Assembly (NCBI GenBank): GCA_963771015.1
Contig: CAVYRN010000002.1
Coordinates: forward strand, 1-64,000
From: CAVSJJ01 sp963771015
Lineage (GTDB): Bacteria; Actinomycetota; Actinomycetes; Actinomycetales; Dermatophilaceae
Length of the DNA: 64,000 nt
Direction: 5' to 3'
Position 1 is the stretch's first letter; each line of letters starts with the position of its first letter. Below, piece after piece: positions 25,824 to 34,290 of the stretch. The notes beneath the pieces are model-generated. The model ran no database searches, was not told where the DNA came from, and saw only the letters and a program-made list of their open reading frames with translations. The translations under genes were made by a program, and so were the position numbers.

Positions 25824-27680
25824 ATGGGGACCGAGCGGACGCGCGCGATGGATGAGCAGGTGAAGGTCACCGAGGTCCGCGACGACGACGGCTTCGCCGC
25901 GATCGGCGACTACGCCGTGCTCGGCGACGGCCGAGGCGCCGCGTTGGTGGCCGCCGACGGTTCCATCGACTGGTGGGCCGTCCCGCGACTCGACTCACCC
26001 CCCGCCTTCGCCGCCCTGCTGGACCCCTGCCGGGGGGGAAGTGTCGAACTGCGACCGACCGATCCCGACGCCACCGTCACCCGCCGCTATGTGGCGCACA
26101 CCAACCAGCTGCAGACCACCTTCAGCACCACCGACGGTCAGGTCGTCGTCACCGACTCGCTGAACTCCGGCAGCGCCGGGCCACTGCCGTGGAGCGAGCT
26201 CGCCCGCCGCATCGACGGTCGCGACGGCACGGTTGCCCTCGAGCTCGTTGTTCGCCCAGGGGATGGTCTGCGCTTGTGGGAGCCGTGGATCGAAGACGAC
26301 CCGCGCGGACCGATCCTGCATGCCGGCAAGATCACCCTCGGCGTGCGCTGCAGCCCGCAGATCGACCTGTCCTGCACGCATGGCCGGGTACACGCGACGT
26401 TCACCGTGTCGGCGGGTCAGCGCGCCCTGGTCGGCATCGTGGCCTCCGAAGCCGACCCGCTGTTCTTGTGCAGCGTCGAGTCGATCGACCACCGCGTCGA
26501 GGTCACAGCCGACAGTTGGCGGCAATGGGTGTCGCAAGTGCACTGGCGCGGCGCCGGACGTGAGCAGATCCTGCGCAGCGCCCTCGCGCTCAAGACCCTC
26601 GTCGTCACCGAGTCCGGCGCCGTCGCCGCCGCGGCCACCACCTCACTGCCCGAACGTGTCGGCGGGCCGAAGAACTGGGACTACCGCTACGCCTGGATCC
26701 GGGACGCGGCACTGACCATCGATGCCCTCACCGTGCTCGACGTGGAAGAGGAGGTCCACGCCGCGGTGACGTGGCTGCTGCACGCGATCCGCGACAACGG
26801 GCCCGACGTGCATGTCATGTACACCCTCGGCGGCGATGTGCCGGGCGGTGTTCGAAAGCCGCGGATACCCGGTTACCGGCTGAGCACGCCGGCGATGATC
26901 GGCAACCAGGCCTCGACGCAGACCCAGCTGGGCGTCTACGGGGACCTGTTCGGCACCGTCGCCAACTGGGTCTTCGGCGGCCACGTCCTGGACGTCGACA
27001 CCACCCGCGAGCTCGCCGACCTCGCCGACCGCTGCGCCGACACCTGGCGCCACGACGACGCCGGCATCTGGGAACTCGGCGTCGACCGCCCGTACACCCT
27101 GTCGAAGATGAAGTGCTGGCGGGGCCTGGACGCCGCTGCGCGGCTGGCCGAGGCCGGCCATCTCACTGGCACCGGGAAACGCTGGCGCGCGGAGGCCACC
27201 GTCATCAAGAACTGGGTGAACACTCACTGCTGGTCACCGACCAAGCGGGCGTACACCTTCTACGCCGGCAGCGACGAGCTCGACGCCTCCGTGCTCGTCG
27301 GCGCCCAAATCGGCTTCGATCACGACCAACGGATGTCGAGCACCATCGACGCCATCAGCACCGAACTCGGTGCCGGCCCGCTGCTCTACCGGTACACCGG
27401 CGCCCGCAGTGAAGAAGGCGCCTTCATCGCCTGCGCGTTCTGGCGCGTTCACGCCTTGACCTGTGTGGGGCGTGTCGACGAGGCCCGAGAACTGATGGAC
27501 CAGCTCCAGGTTGCGTTCAACCCGCTGGGTCTCATGCCGGAGATGCGCCAACCCGATGGTGGTGAGCTTGTCGGCAACATCCCGCAGGCACTGAGCCATC
27601 TGGCCTTCATCCGCGCCGCAGCGGCCCTGCGCGACGCGACCACGCGCCCCCGCGCGGCACCGACCATCCAAAGACACTAA
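25824..27680 (+). CDS. Glycoside hydrolase family 15 protein (glucoamylase/trehalase-like)
   Basis: The protein has 618 residues. An N-terminal beta-sandwich domain (GDYAVLGDGRGAALVAADGSIDWWAVPRLDSPP) is followed by an (alpha/alpha)6 barrel with NWDYRYAWIRDAALTIDAL, GIWELGVDRPYTLSKMKCW, EEGAFIACAFWRVHAL and GNIPQALSHLAFIRAA. These are the conserved strings of the bacterial GH15 group that includes mycobacterial trehalase, with the catalytic Glu in GIWELG and a second acid near the C-terminus. It would release glucose from an alpha-glucoside or trehalose in the cytoplasm, as no signal peptide is seen. ATG 25848 is a possible later start, and neither has a strong ribosome site. It heads a plus-strand run with the 27731 and 28235 genes. 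Confidence 0.87.
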   Translation: MGTERTRAMDEQVKVTEVRDDDGFAAIGDYAVLGDGRGAALVAADGSIDWWAVPRLDSPPAFAALLDPCRGGSVELRPTDPDATVTRRYVAHTNQLQTTFSTTDGQVVVTDSLNSGSAGPLPWSELARRIDGRDGTVALELVVRPGDGLRLWEPWIEDDPRGPILHAGKITLGVRCSPQIDLSCTHGRVHATFTVSAGQRALVGIVASEADPLFLCSVESIDHRVEVTADSWRQWVSQVHWRGAGREQILRSALALKTLVVTESGAVAAAATTSLPERVGGPKNWDYRYAWIRDAALTIDALTVLDVEEEVHAAVTWLLHAIRDNGPDVHVMYTLGGDVPGGVRKPRIPGYRLSTPAMIGNQASTQTQLGVYGDLFGTVANWVFGGHVLDVDTTRELADLADRCADTWRHDDAGIWELGVDRPYTLSKMKCWRGLDAAARLAEAGHLTGTGKRWRAEATVIKNWVNTHCWSPTKRAYTFYAGSDELDASVLVGAQIGFDHDQRMSSTIDAISTELGAGPLLYRYTGARSEEGAFIACAFWRVHALTCVGRVDEARELMDQLQVAFNPLGLMPEMRQPDGGELVGNIPQALSHLAFIRAAAALRDATTRPRAAPTIQRH

Positions 27681-27730
27681 CCGCACATCACGCCCATGAC
27701 CGCCCGTGCTGATCATCAGGAAGGAACCAC

Positions 27731-28111
27731 ATGCAGCTCCGTTGGATCGAACTAGCCCGCGCCGCGTGGGGAGGGGCACTGCTGGTCGCGCCACGGGTCG
27801 TCCTCGACCGCGTCCACCATGTCCACACCGACGGCAAGACCCTGGTGGCCGCCCGCATCCTCGGGGCCCGCCACCTGACGCAGGCCGCACTGTCTGGCGT
27901 CAACCCGAGCCCGGGAGCGCTCGCGACGGGCGTCTGGGTCGACGCCGCCCACGCCGTCACCGCCCTGGCGCTCGCCGCCGTCGATCGCGCCCGCGCCCGC
28001 GCAGCACTCACCGACGGCGCCGTTGCCGGCCTGTGGGCTGCGGCCGGCTACCGCGATCTGCACGCCGCCCGGGCCACCCCACCGGGCACAACCTCCGCCG
28101 AGGTGGCCTGA
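27731..28111 (+). CDS. Uncharacterized small helical protein
   Basis: The protein has 126 residues, rich in Ala and Arg. It has an N-terminal hydrophobic segment (ARAAWGGALLVAPRVVL), a conserved-looking AARILGARHLTQAALSG and a second hydrophobic stretch (AAHAVTALALAAVDRARARAAL). GGAAGGAACCAC precedes ATG 27731. It sits between the GH15 and hemerythrin genes with short gaps and is probably co-transcribed with them. I recall similar proteins from actinobacteria but no named function. Confidence 0.6.
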   Translation: MQLRWIELARAAWGGALLVAPRVVLDRVHHVHTDGKTLVAARILGARHLTQAALSGVNPSPGALATGVWVDAAHAVTALALAAVDRARARAALTDGAVAGLWAAAGYRDLHAARATPPGTTSAEVA

Positions 28112-28234
28112 CCCGACGGGTACTCGCAATAGTCCCCGGCGGCGCTGTCGCGCATCGCCAGCCAGAACCGTCAACAGGCCACCCGCCCCCAGCCCATTCC
28201 GATAACGACCAACTGATTGGAGCCCGACCCCGCT

Positions 28235-28738
28235 ATGGCCGACATCATCGATCTGATCTACGAGGACCACCAGTGGCTGCGCACTCACTTCTTTCTACTC
28301 GACCATGCCACCGAGATCCCCGACCTGACCGCGATCTGGGAACCCCTTGCTACCCGACTCGAGACCCACGCCTCCGCTGAGGAAGACGTCTTCTACCCGG
28401 CGCTGCTCAAACACGGCCACGCCGGCGACCCGAACGATGAGACCGACGACGCGATCGGCGACCACAACGCCATCCGCGATGCCGTCGCCGCGGCACGGAC
28501 ACACCGCATCGGCACCAAAGCCTGGTACCAGGCCGTCGGCACCGCCCGCACGGAGAACGGCGCGCACCTCCACGAGGAGGAATGCGAAGCGATGCCCGAC
28601 TTCATCAAGAGCTCAACCCCGGAACTGCGTCACGAACTGGCCATGGCCTGGCTGCGGTTCTACCACCAGCACGCCGGCGGCAAGAACGTCGACACCGACG
28701 ACAAGGACCCCGATGACTACATCGACGCGCACACCTGA
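28235..28738 (+). CDS. Hemerythrin HHE-domain protein
   Basis: The protein has 167 residues in a four-helix bundle. The di-iron ligands appear in order: YEDHQWLR (His), ETHASAEEDVFYPALL (His, Glu), IGDHNAIRDAV (His) and HLHEEECEAMPDF (His, Glu). Such proteins bind O2 or NO, or store iron, in the cytoplasm and are often part of oxidative or nitrosative stress responses. ATG 28235 follows TTGGAG and is preferred to the in-frame TTG at 28217. The Asp-rich C-terminal tail (VDTDDKDPDDYIDAHT) lies outside the domain. It is the last gene of the GH15 run and is convergent with the GAF-ANTAR gene. Confidence 0.9.
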   Translation: MADIIDLIYEDHQWLRTHFFLLDHATEIPDLTAIWEPLATRLETHASAEEDVFYPALLKHGHAGDPNDETDDAIGDHNAIRDAVAAARTHRIGTKAWYQAVGTARTENGAHLHEEECEAMPDFIKSSTPELRHELAMAWLRFYHQHAGGKNVDTDDKDPDDYIDAHT

Positions 28739-28775
28739 GGGCCAGCCGGCGGGTCGCGAGGGTACGCGTGATGCG

Positions 28776-29492
28776 TCAGCCGGTGGGGCGGTCCGTGCCG
28801 GGAAGGTGAAGCGTGTGGACGACGTGGCCAGCGACGTCGCGGAGCTTGATGTTGCGGTCCTGGGAGTACCGGATGAGCACCGCGAAAGCCTGGTCGGCGG
28901 TGAGGCGGTGGCGTTCCATGAGGATGCCCTGGGCCTGCCCGATCAGCTTCCGTGAATCGACAGCCTTCCACACGTTCTCGATATCCCGCGCCGAGGCGAG
29001 AGCGACCGCGGCATGCCGGGCGAGCAGGTGGGCCACTGCCTGGTCCGAGACGTCGAACCTCTCGGGTCGGGAGTGGTAGCAGTCGAGGCACCCCACAGTC
29101 GTCGAGCTGGTGTAGAGGCGGACGCTCAGCACGCTGCGGATCCCCAACGACGCCACCCGGCGCGCCCACATCGGCCACCGCTCGTCCGTGCGGGTATCCG
29201 AGACGATGACCCCGAGCCGGTCGACGAGAACGTCGACGTCAGGGCCCTCGCCACACTCCGTCTGGACCGCGTCGAGCGTCTCGATCATGGGATGCGTCGC
29301 CGCGGCGGTCTCGAGTCGGTTGCCGCGGTGGACGAACACAACCCCGGCGTACTCGCAGTCGAGCGCCTTGAGGGTGTACTCGAGTACTCGATCGACGGTC
29401 TCGGTGACCGTCGGCTCGTCGTGCAGTGAGATCGCGAGCTCAGCCAGGCCTTCGGCGAGGTCCTCATAACCTCCCCCCGGAACGATCTCCAC
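28776..29492 (-). CDS. GAF-ANTAR transcription antitermination regulator
   Basis: The protein has 238 residues. A GAF sensor domain (about 15-165) contains LDCEYAGVVFVHRGNRLETAAATHP and FDVSDQAVAHLLARHAAVAL. An ANTAR RNA-binding helical domain (about 175-228) follows with LIGQAQGILMERHRLTADQAF. ANTAR proteins bind paired hairpins in mRNA leaders and prevent termination. The GAF ligand is unknown. GTG 29492 lies inside a perfect inverted repeat (29484-29502), so the 5' end of its mRNA may fold over the start. It is divergent from the sigma factor gene. Confidence 0.9.
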   Translation of the reverse strand: MEIVPGGGYEDLAEGLAELAISLHDEPTVTETVDRVLEYTLKALDCEYAGVVFVHRGNRLETAAATHPMIETLDAVQTECGEGPDVDVLVDRLGVIVSDTRTDERWPMWARRVASLGIRSVLSVRLYTSSTTVGCLDCYHSRPERFDVSDQAVAHLLARHAAVALASARDIENVWKAVDSRKLIGQAQGILMERHRLTADQAFAVLIRYSQDRNIKLRDVAGHVVHTLHLPGTDRPTG

Positions 29493-29502
29493 AGGGGAGA
29501 TC
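29484..29502. promoter_or_regulatory. Inverted repeat across the start codon of the ANTAR gene
   Basis: GATCTCC (29484-29490) and GGAGATC (29496-29502) are perfect inverted arms with a five-base spacer. The GTG start at 29492-29490 lies within it. It could be a repressor operator or a hairpin that controls translation. Confidence 0.4.
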
Positions 29503-29725
29503 TAACCACGCACACCGGCCAAAGGCCGCAGCATCTGGGATGACCGGTCCCGGAGCTCGGCCGAGCAGCGCACCGTCGCCAGCCGTGCCCGGCCGCGGAG
29601 ACCGCGGAGACTGGTCCCGGTCCTCACCAGGGCGAGTACCAAGGGTGCACGTCCCATCGCGCCGCCGACGTGCTTCCGGCCCTGTCGTGGCGTCCCCCGT
29701 CAGGGTCCTGACGTCCCCCTCAGAC

Positions 29726-29741
29726 TTGCGGATGTCCGCAA
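29726..29741. promoter_or_regulatory. Palindrome TTGCGGA-TG-TCCGCAA upstream of the sigma factor gene
   Basis: Perfect seven-base arms with a two-base centre, about 75 bases before the sigma factor start, in the divergent interval with the ANTAR gene. The size and symmetry suit a dimeric repressor or activator. The regulator is not identifiable. Confidence 0.45.
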
Positions 29742-29813
29742 ACCGTGGTGTGGTGATAAGCATCTTGGTTCAGCAGCGAGCCGTACACACACACGTCGTT
29801 AGAGGTACGTGTT

Positions 29814-30680
29814 ATGGCTCAGGTCAGCCCTGCGAGGGCCCAGTCAACCCACCACACAACTACCGGCCAGGAACGGGCCGAGGCGCTGCTCCGGGAGATC
29901 GAGGTCTGCCGAGACCCTCGCCGGAAGGAGCGGCTCCGGCAGGAGGTCGTGGTCCTTACCATGAGCCTCGCCGACACCACCGCGTACCGGTACCGGGGCC
30001 GGGGCGTCGAGATCGACGACCTGCTCCAGGTGGCGCGGCTGGCCCTGGTCAAGGCGGTGCGCGGCTATCGCAGCGGCCGCGGGCACAGTTTCGCCGGGTA
30101 TGCCGTGCCCACCATCTCGGGTGAGATCAAGCGGCACTTCCGCGACTTCGGCTGGGCGATCCGCCCACCGCGCCGCCTTCAGGAACTGCGCTCCCGGGTG
30201 GCCCGGGAGGAGGAGCGGCTGCGGCATACCCTCGGGCACGAGCCCGACCTGGCCACCCTGGCCGCGTCGCTCGACGTCACGCCGCGGGAGATCGAGGCTG
30301 CGCACGAGTCCGCCGAGGGTTACCACACCCTTTCACTCGATCTGGCGATGACCGATGGCGTCCCCGCGCACGTCCCACACGAGAGGGACGCCTTCGCCGA
30401 GCTGGACGAGCATGACGCGCTCGTGCACGCGCTCGACGAGCTCCCCGAGCGCGACCGGCGGATCGTCTCGCTGCGCTTCGGCAAGGAGATGACGCAGAGC
30501 GAGATCGGCCGCGAGATCGGCGTCAGCCAGATGCAGGTGTCCCGTTTGCTGACCTCCCTGCTCGACCGGCTCCGCGCCTCCCTCCAGCTCTCCGATGGGA
30601 ATGCCGCCGCCATGGCACGGCGCTCGACCGCCCCGTCCGAACGCGCCGTCACAGGGGCGGCCAGAGCTGTCCGCTCGTGA
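29814..30680 (+). CDS. SigB/SigF-type RNA polymerase sigma factor
   Basis: The protein has 288 residues. Region 2 reads YRYRGRGVEIDDLLQVARLALVKAV and FAGYAVPTISGEIKRHFRDFGW with IRPPRRLQEL, typical of SigB/F/G-type sigma factors. Region 3 follows, then region 4 with MTQSEIGREIGVSQMQVSRLL as the -35-binding helix-turn-helix. It directs polymerase to GTTT/GGGTA-type promoters, often for stress or developmental genes. No anti-sigma or anti-anti-sigma gene is adjacent, so control may be transcriptional or by a distant partner. The ribosome site is a weak AGAGG. Two matching promoters lie at 14.3 and 36.6 kb. Confidence 0.9.
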   Translation: MAQVSPARAQSTHHTTTGQERAEALLREIEVCRDPRRKERLRQEVVVLTMSLADTTAYRYRGRGVEIDDLLQVARLALVKAVRGYRSGRGHSFAGYAVPTISGEIKRHFRDFGWAIRPPRRLQELRSRVAREEERLRHTLGHEPDLATLAASLDVTPREIEAAHESAEGYHTLSLDLAMTDGVPAHVPHERDAFAELDEHDALVHALDELPERDRRIVSLRFGKEMTQSEIGREIGVSQMQVSRLLTSLLDRLRASLQLSDGNAAAMARRSTAPSERAVTGAARAVRS

Positions 30681-31237
30681 CCGAGCGCGGACCGGCTCGG
30701 TATCTCCAGCTTCTGACGCGAAGGATGAGCGAGCCGGTGGGGGTTCCGGTACGTCCCGCCGGGACGGCAGCGGACGTGGACAGCGCCCGGTCCGATCGGT
30801 CACCGGTCCCCGGGTACCGTGGACGTCCAGTCGGCCGACGTCCACTCGGCCCGCGGCCTCCCCGGCTGTGTGTTCAACCGGGGAGGCCTGACCAAGAGGT
30901 CCGCCCCGCGCGAGGCGTGGACCGGCAGGCCACGACGAGCCGAAGCCCGACCCGACGGCGCCCCGCCGAAGGGGCCCTCTGGCTGCCCCCGTACCCGTGC
31001 CGGGACCGTTCACACCCATCGATCCCGACCCCCAGCTCCCGGGCGCTGCTGCCCCACCCGTTTGGGCGGAGCAGCAGCGGGAACAAGACGGGAGACAGGG
31101 TTCGACATCCAATGCGGGCCCGTCGACCCAAGGAGGTCCGATGTCCGCCACGGTCCCGCACAGCAGACCATCCCACCGGCACCCGGTCCGGTTACCGCCA
31201 CGGTCTGACCGCGAATGAGCCGACAAGGAGAACGTTG
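30681..31237. other. Intergenic region
   Basis: About 560 bases with no supported gene. The only clear structure is a strong hairpin (31045-31078). Frames across it have no family features. Confidence 0.5.
31045..31078. terminator. Strong hairpin downstream of the sigma factor gene
   Basis: The 15-base arms around a GTTT loop (31060-31063) pair at 13 of 15 positions, starting GCTGCTG and ending CAGCAGC. It may be a rho-independent-like terminator or an RNA structure. It lies 365 bases past the sigma factor stop, so its partner gene is uncertain. Confidence 0.3.
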
Positions 31238-31507
31238 ATGCCACAGCGAAAGCCCGGTGCACGTGTCAAGGACGACGACGTCTACGAGGCCCTACGCAGA
31301 GAAGGCAACAGCAAGGAGAAGGCCGCGCGGATCGCGAATGCCGCGGCCGCCCAGTCCCGGTCGACCGTCGGCCGACGCGGGGGTCGCTCCGAAGCCTACG
31401 AGGCGTGGACCAAGAACGAGCTCATGGGCCGGGCCCGTGAGCTCGAGGTCGCGGGACGGTCGGGGATGTCCAAAGCCGAGTTGATCGACGCCCTGCGCCA
31501 CCACTGA
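31238..31507 (+). CDS. DUF7218-like protein with Rho N-terminal/SAP-like helix pair
   Basis: The protein has 89 residues, basic, beginning MPQRKPGARVKDDDVYEALRR. It continues GNSKEKAARIANAAAAQSRS and a glycine-rich turn, then ends WTKNELMGRARELEVAGRSG with MSKAELIDALRHH, a helix pair like the N-terminal domain of Rho or SAP folds that bind nucleic acid. Small proteins of this layout are common in stress-associated actinobacterial loci. ATG 31238 follows AAGGAG. The function is unknown; nucleic-acid binding is inferred from the fold-like motif. Confidence 0.75.
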   Translation: MPQRKPGARVKDDDVYEALRREGNSKEKAARIANAAAAQSRSTVGRRGGRSEAYEAWTKNELMGRARELEVAGRSGMSKAELIDALRHH

Positions 31508-31606
31508 GGGCGCCGAAGGAAACCCGACCGGCGCGACGTGGCGCCTTGCCACCCGCCCCGGGAGGAGGAATGTGAACCCGGATCGGCATGGGGAAGGACG
31601 GCCGCG

Positions 31607-32089
31607 ATGAGTGACGACGGCTGGCTGCGGAACTACCTCCAGGACCATGCGACGGCGGCCGTGGCCGCCCGGTCGCTGCTGGCGCGCTCGGCGCGCTGCC
31701 ACGGCCGGGCGGAGGTCCGGGCGTGCCTTGAGGACATCCTGGCCCGGATGGACGAGGGCGGGGTCGCTCTGGACGCCACGATGCGAGCGGTCGGCGCCGA
31801 GCCGTCCCGGGTCAGGTCCAGCATCGCCTGGCTGGACGAGCGCGCCGGCCGCGTCAAGCTCAACGGCTCCGGGACGGGCCGGTCGACCCAGTCGGACATC
31901 GTCGAGATCGAGTCGCTCACGCTGGCCCTCACCGCCGTCGCGCTCGGTTGGACGACGCTGGTCGAGGTCGGTGCCACCGACCCGAGGCTCGACGAAGAAG
32001 CGATGCGCAAGGGGCTCCGGCGCACGCTCGACCAGCGCCGCCGACTCGAGGTGCTGCGTCTGCATTGCGTCCGGATGGCCCTTGAGTGA
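31607..32089 (+). CDS. Uncharacterized alpha-helical protein
   Basis: The protein has 160 residues and is almost wholly helical, with NYLQDHATAAVAARSLLARS near the start and VEIESLTLALTAVALGWTTL later, then an Arg-rich C-terminus. The first segment resembles ferritin-like or DUF892-like bundles, but the metal ligand pattern is not convincing. ATG 31607 follows GGAAGGA. It is downstream of the DUF7218 gene by 100 bases on the same strand. I cannot assign a family. The 258 bases after it show nothing. Confidence 0.55.
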   Translation: MSDDGWLRNYLQDHATAAVAARSLLARSARCHGRAEVRACLEDILARMDEGGVALDATMRAVGAEPSRVRSSIAWLDERAGRVKLNGSGTGRSTQSDIVEIESLTLALTAVALGWTTLVEVGATDPRLDEEAMRKGLRRTLDQRRRLEVLRLHCVRMALE

Positions 32090-32347
32090 AGGATCCGCCC
32101 GAGCGTGGGTCGAGGGCAGCCGACCCGAACAGCAACGGGCGCCCGGAGTTCCTCGATGAGGCGACCACCGGTCGAGGGTCCGCTACCCGCCCAGGCGAAC
32201 CAGGCGCAGCGACTTCTCGGACCTGGGGGAGACGAATCCGTGGGATGAGGCACCTGCAGGTAGGACCCGTCCCGACCTTTCCTGTGAGCCGGCCGTGAGG
32301 ATGGTGCCCGGACCGCTGTCGAGCCGCGAGAGGGGTAAGGGCAAGGC

Positions 32348-33916
32348 ATGAAGGACGACTACCGGGCGCGGAGCCGGATGCCCGATGGGGCAGCGCGAAG
32401 CCGGGCGAGGCTGCGGAGGGGGGCCTACCGACTGATCCGGTGGGGCGTCCTTGTGGTATCCGCGTTCGCTGCCATGTTCCTCGCCTTGCTCCTGACGCCG
32501 GGAGTGTCTGTCTCCGCGCTGGGCCAGACGGTACAGGTGGGTGCCGTCCGGCCACCGACCGCGCTGTCCTGGTCCGGACCCGGCGAGGCCGACCTCTTCG
32601 GTGAGGGGCCGGTCCCCACCGTGCAGCGATTCCAGAGCTTCATCAGGCCGCGGATCGTCTGGCGGAGCTTCGACCAGGCCCAGGGCGCCTCGCAGTTCAT
32701 CCAGTCCGGCCCTCCGGACGGCAGACGATCGCTGAGTGCCGAAATCGGCCGAGTGGGACAGGCGCTGGTGTCCGGATGGGAGCAGTACCTGATCCGACTG
32801 GTGCTCTTCGCGCTCGCGATGGGAGTGGTTCTCCATCTGGTGTCCCTTGGCGCGAGTGTCCTTCTGCGCCGCCACGACCGCCTCGGGCCGCGTCGGTCCG
32901 CCGGGCGGGCGCTGCTGGCGGCGCTGATGTCGTTCACAGTGACGGCCGCCTTCGCGGGGTTGACCGTCGTATCGGCCAGCCAGCAACTCCGCGGTGTGAC
33001 CTCGCTTGCCGACCTGGTGGGCACCGAACAGTTGGCACCGGTGCCCGTCGCCGCCGGGGCCCCGCGCACCGGAGTCGACGTCGTGGTGATCGGCGACTCC
33101 ACCGCCGCCGGTGACGGCAACGCTCTCATCAAGAATCCGAGCCACCAGGACGCGGCCTGCGGCCGCTCGCGTGACTCCTACGCGAAGGCGCTGCAGGCAG
33201 TCACCGGATCGAAGGTCCTGAACCTCTCGTGCTCCTCGGCCACGATCGCCAACGGCCTGCTTGGGCCGCAGCCCACCCACGGCCTGACCCTGCTCCCCCA
33301 GGTCAGCGTCCTGAAGGCCCTCTCGTCCGAGTCGGCCGTCATCGTCAGCATAGGCGCCAACGACGTGGGATGGTCAGACTTCGTCCGCTACTGCGCCGTT
33401 TCCCAACAGTGCGACGACCGCGCCAGCGAACAACTGTTCCGGAGTCGGCTGGATCGCTTCAAGATCCAGTTCGCGCAGCTGCTCCAGCAGCTGGCGGACC
33501 TCCCCGGCCATCCATCGGTGATCGTCAACCAGTACTACGACCCCTTCGGCCCCTCGGTCGGCTGCATCCAGGTCCAGAGGACCCCAGCCCCGACCGGCTC
33601 CGCCACCTCGCCTGCCTCGTCCAGCTCACCCACTGCATCGCCGGAGAACAGCGGGCTGGCGGGCAGATCCCAGACGCTCAGATCCGATCTGACCGCCCTG
33701 AACACCGTTCTCGCACGGGGCGCCCGGGCCTTCCACGACATCGTCGTACACCCGGATTTCGCCGGACACACCCTCTGCACGGCTCAGCCCTGGGTACAGG
33801 GGCTGAAGGCCCCGGCCCCGTTCCACCCCAACGCGGCGGGAGGGCTCGCCATCGCCGCCGCCGATCTCCCCCGCCTCCTGGAAGCAACCGGCACGACCTC
33901 ACCACCGCAGGGATGA
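32348..33916 (+). CDS. Membrane-anchored SGNH/GDSL hydrolase
   Basis: The protein has 522 residues. A basic start and a helix (RWGVLVVSAFAAMFLALLL) are followed by an extracytoplasmic segment and two more helices (about 145-210). The SGNH domain then carries VVVIGDSTAAGDG (Ser nucleophile), a Gly in block II, SIGANDVGW (Asn) and APFHPNAAG (His). A Ser/Thr/Pro insertion (about 415-440) interrupts it. It probably acts outside the membrane as an esterase or acyl hydrolase, for instance on O-acetyl groups of wall polymers. The acid usually three residues before the His is not obvious. ATG 32348 has AAGG nearby. Confidence 0.8.
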   Translation: MKDDYRARSRMPDGAARSRARLRRGAYRLIRWGVLVVSAFAAMFLALLLTPGVSVSALGQTVQVGAVRPPTALSWSGPGEADLFGEGPVPTVQRFQSFIRPRIVWRSFDQAQGASQFIQSGPPDGRRSLSAEIGRVGQALVSGWEQYLIRLVLFALAMGVVLHLVSLGASVLLRRHDRLGPRRSAGRALLAALMSFTVTAAFAGLTVVSASQQLRGVTSLADLVGTEQLAPVPVAAGAPRTGVDVVVIGDSTAAGDGNALIKNPSHQDAACGRSRDSYAKALQAVTGSKVLNLSCSSATIANGLLGPQPTHGLTLLPQVSVLKALSSESAVIVSIGANDVGWSDFVRYCAVSQQCDDRASEQLFRSRLDRFKIQFAQLLQQLADLPGHPSVIVNQYYDPFGPSVGCIQVQRTPAPTGSATSPASSSSPTASPENSGLAGRSQTLRSDLTALNTVLARGARAFHDIVVHPDFAGHTLCTAQPWVQGLKAPAPFHPNAAGGLAIAAADLPRLLEATGTTSPPQG

Positions 33917-34290
33917 CCGCTGCCACCGACGCCCACACTCCCGCCCACGATCCCGCAGGACAGCCATGGGTGCTTGCCCGGGGCTCTTGACGTTGACGAA
34001 GGTGCGGCCAAGGTCGGCCGCCGGACTGGCTGAGCTGCGTGGTTCGGGTAGCGTGGCGTGACCGAGGTCACTCGTCCGGCCGAGCGGTGGAGCCCGAGGA
34101 GGGAGATCCTCTCCGGGCCTCGACGCATCCAGGGGCCGAGTCCGTCGTTCGCCGCCCTGGTTGCAGGGATGGCGGCAATGACCGGCTCTGCCTGAGCCTT
34201 GTGCCGCCTGCACCTGACATGTCGCCCGCCGACCATCGACCCCGCCTCACGACCACGAAGCGCGAGCAACACGCACAACGGGAGCGTCAC
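33917..34290. other. Intergenic region
   Basis: About 370 bases between the SGNH hydrolase and the oxidoreductase. Open frames exist on both strands but none has coding character. It presumably contains the oxidoreductase promoter, which I could not place. Confidence 0.4.

Noticed and set aside
31607..32089. Ferritin-like/DUF892 assignment
   Set aside because: Helical pattern is similar but metal ligands do not line up.
32333..32347. GGGTAAGG before the SGNH hydrolase as another SigB/SigF promoter
   Set aside because: No GGTT/GTTT lies 15-17 bases upstream, and it is too close to the start codon.
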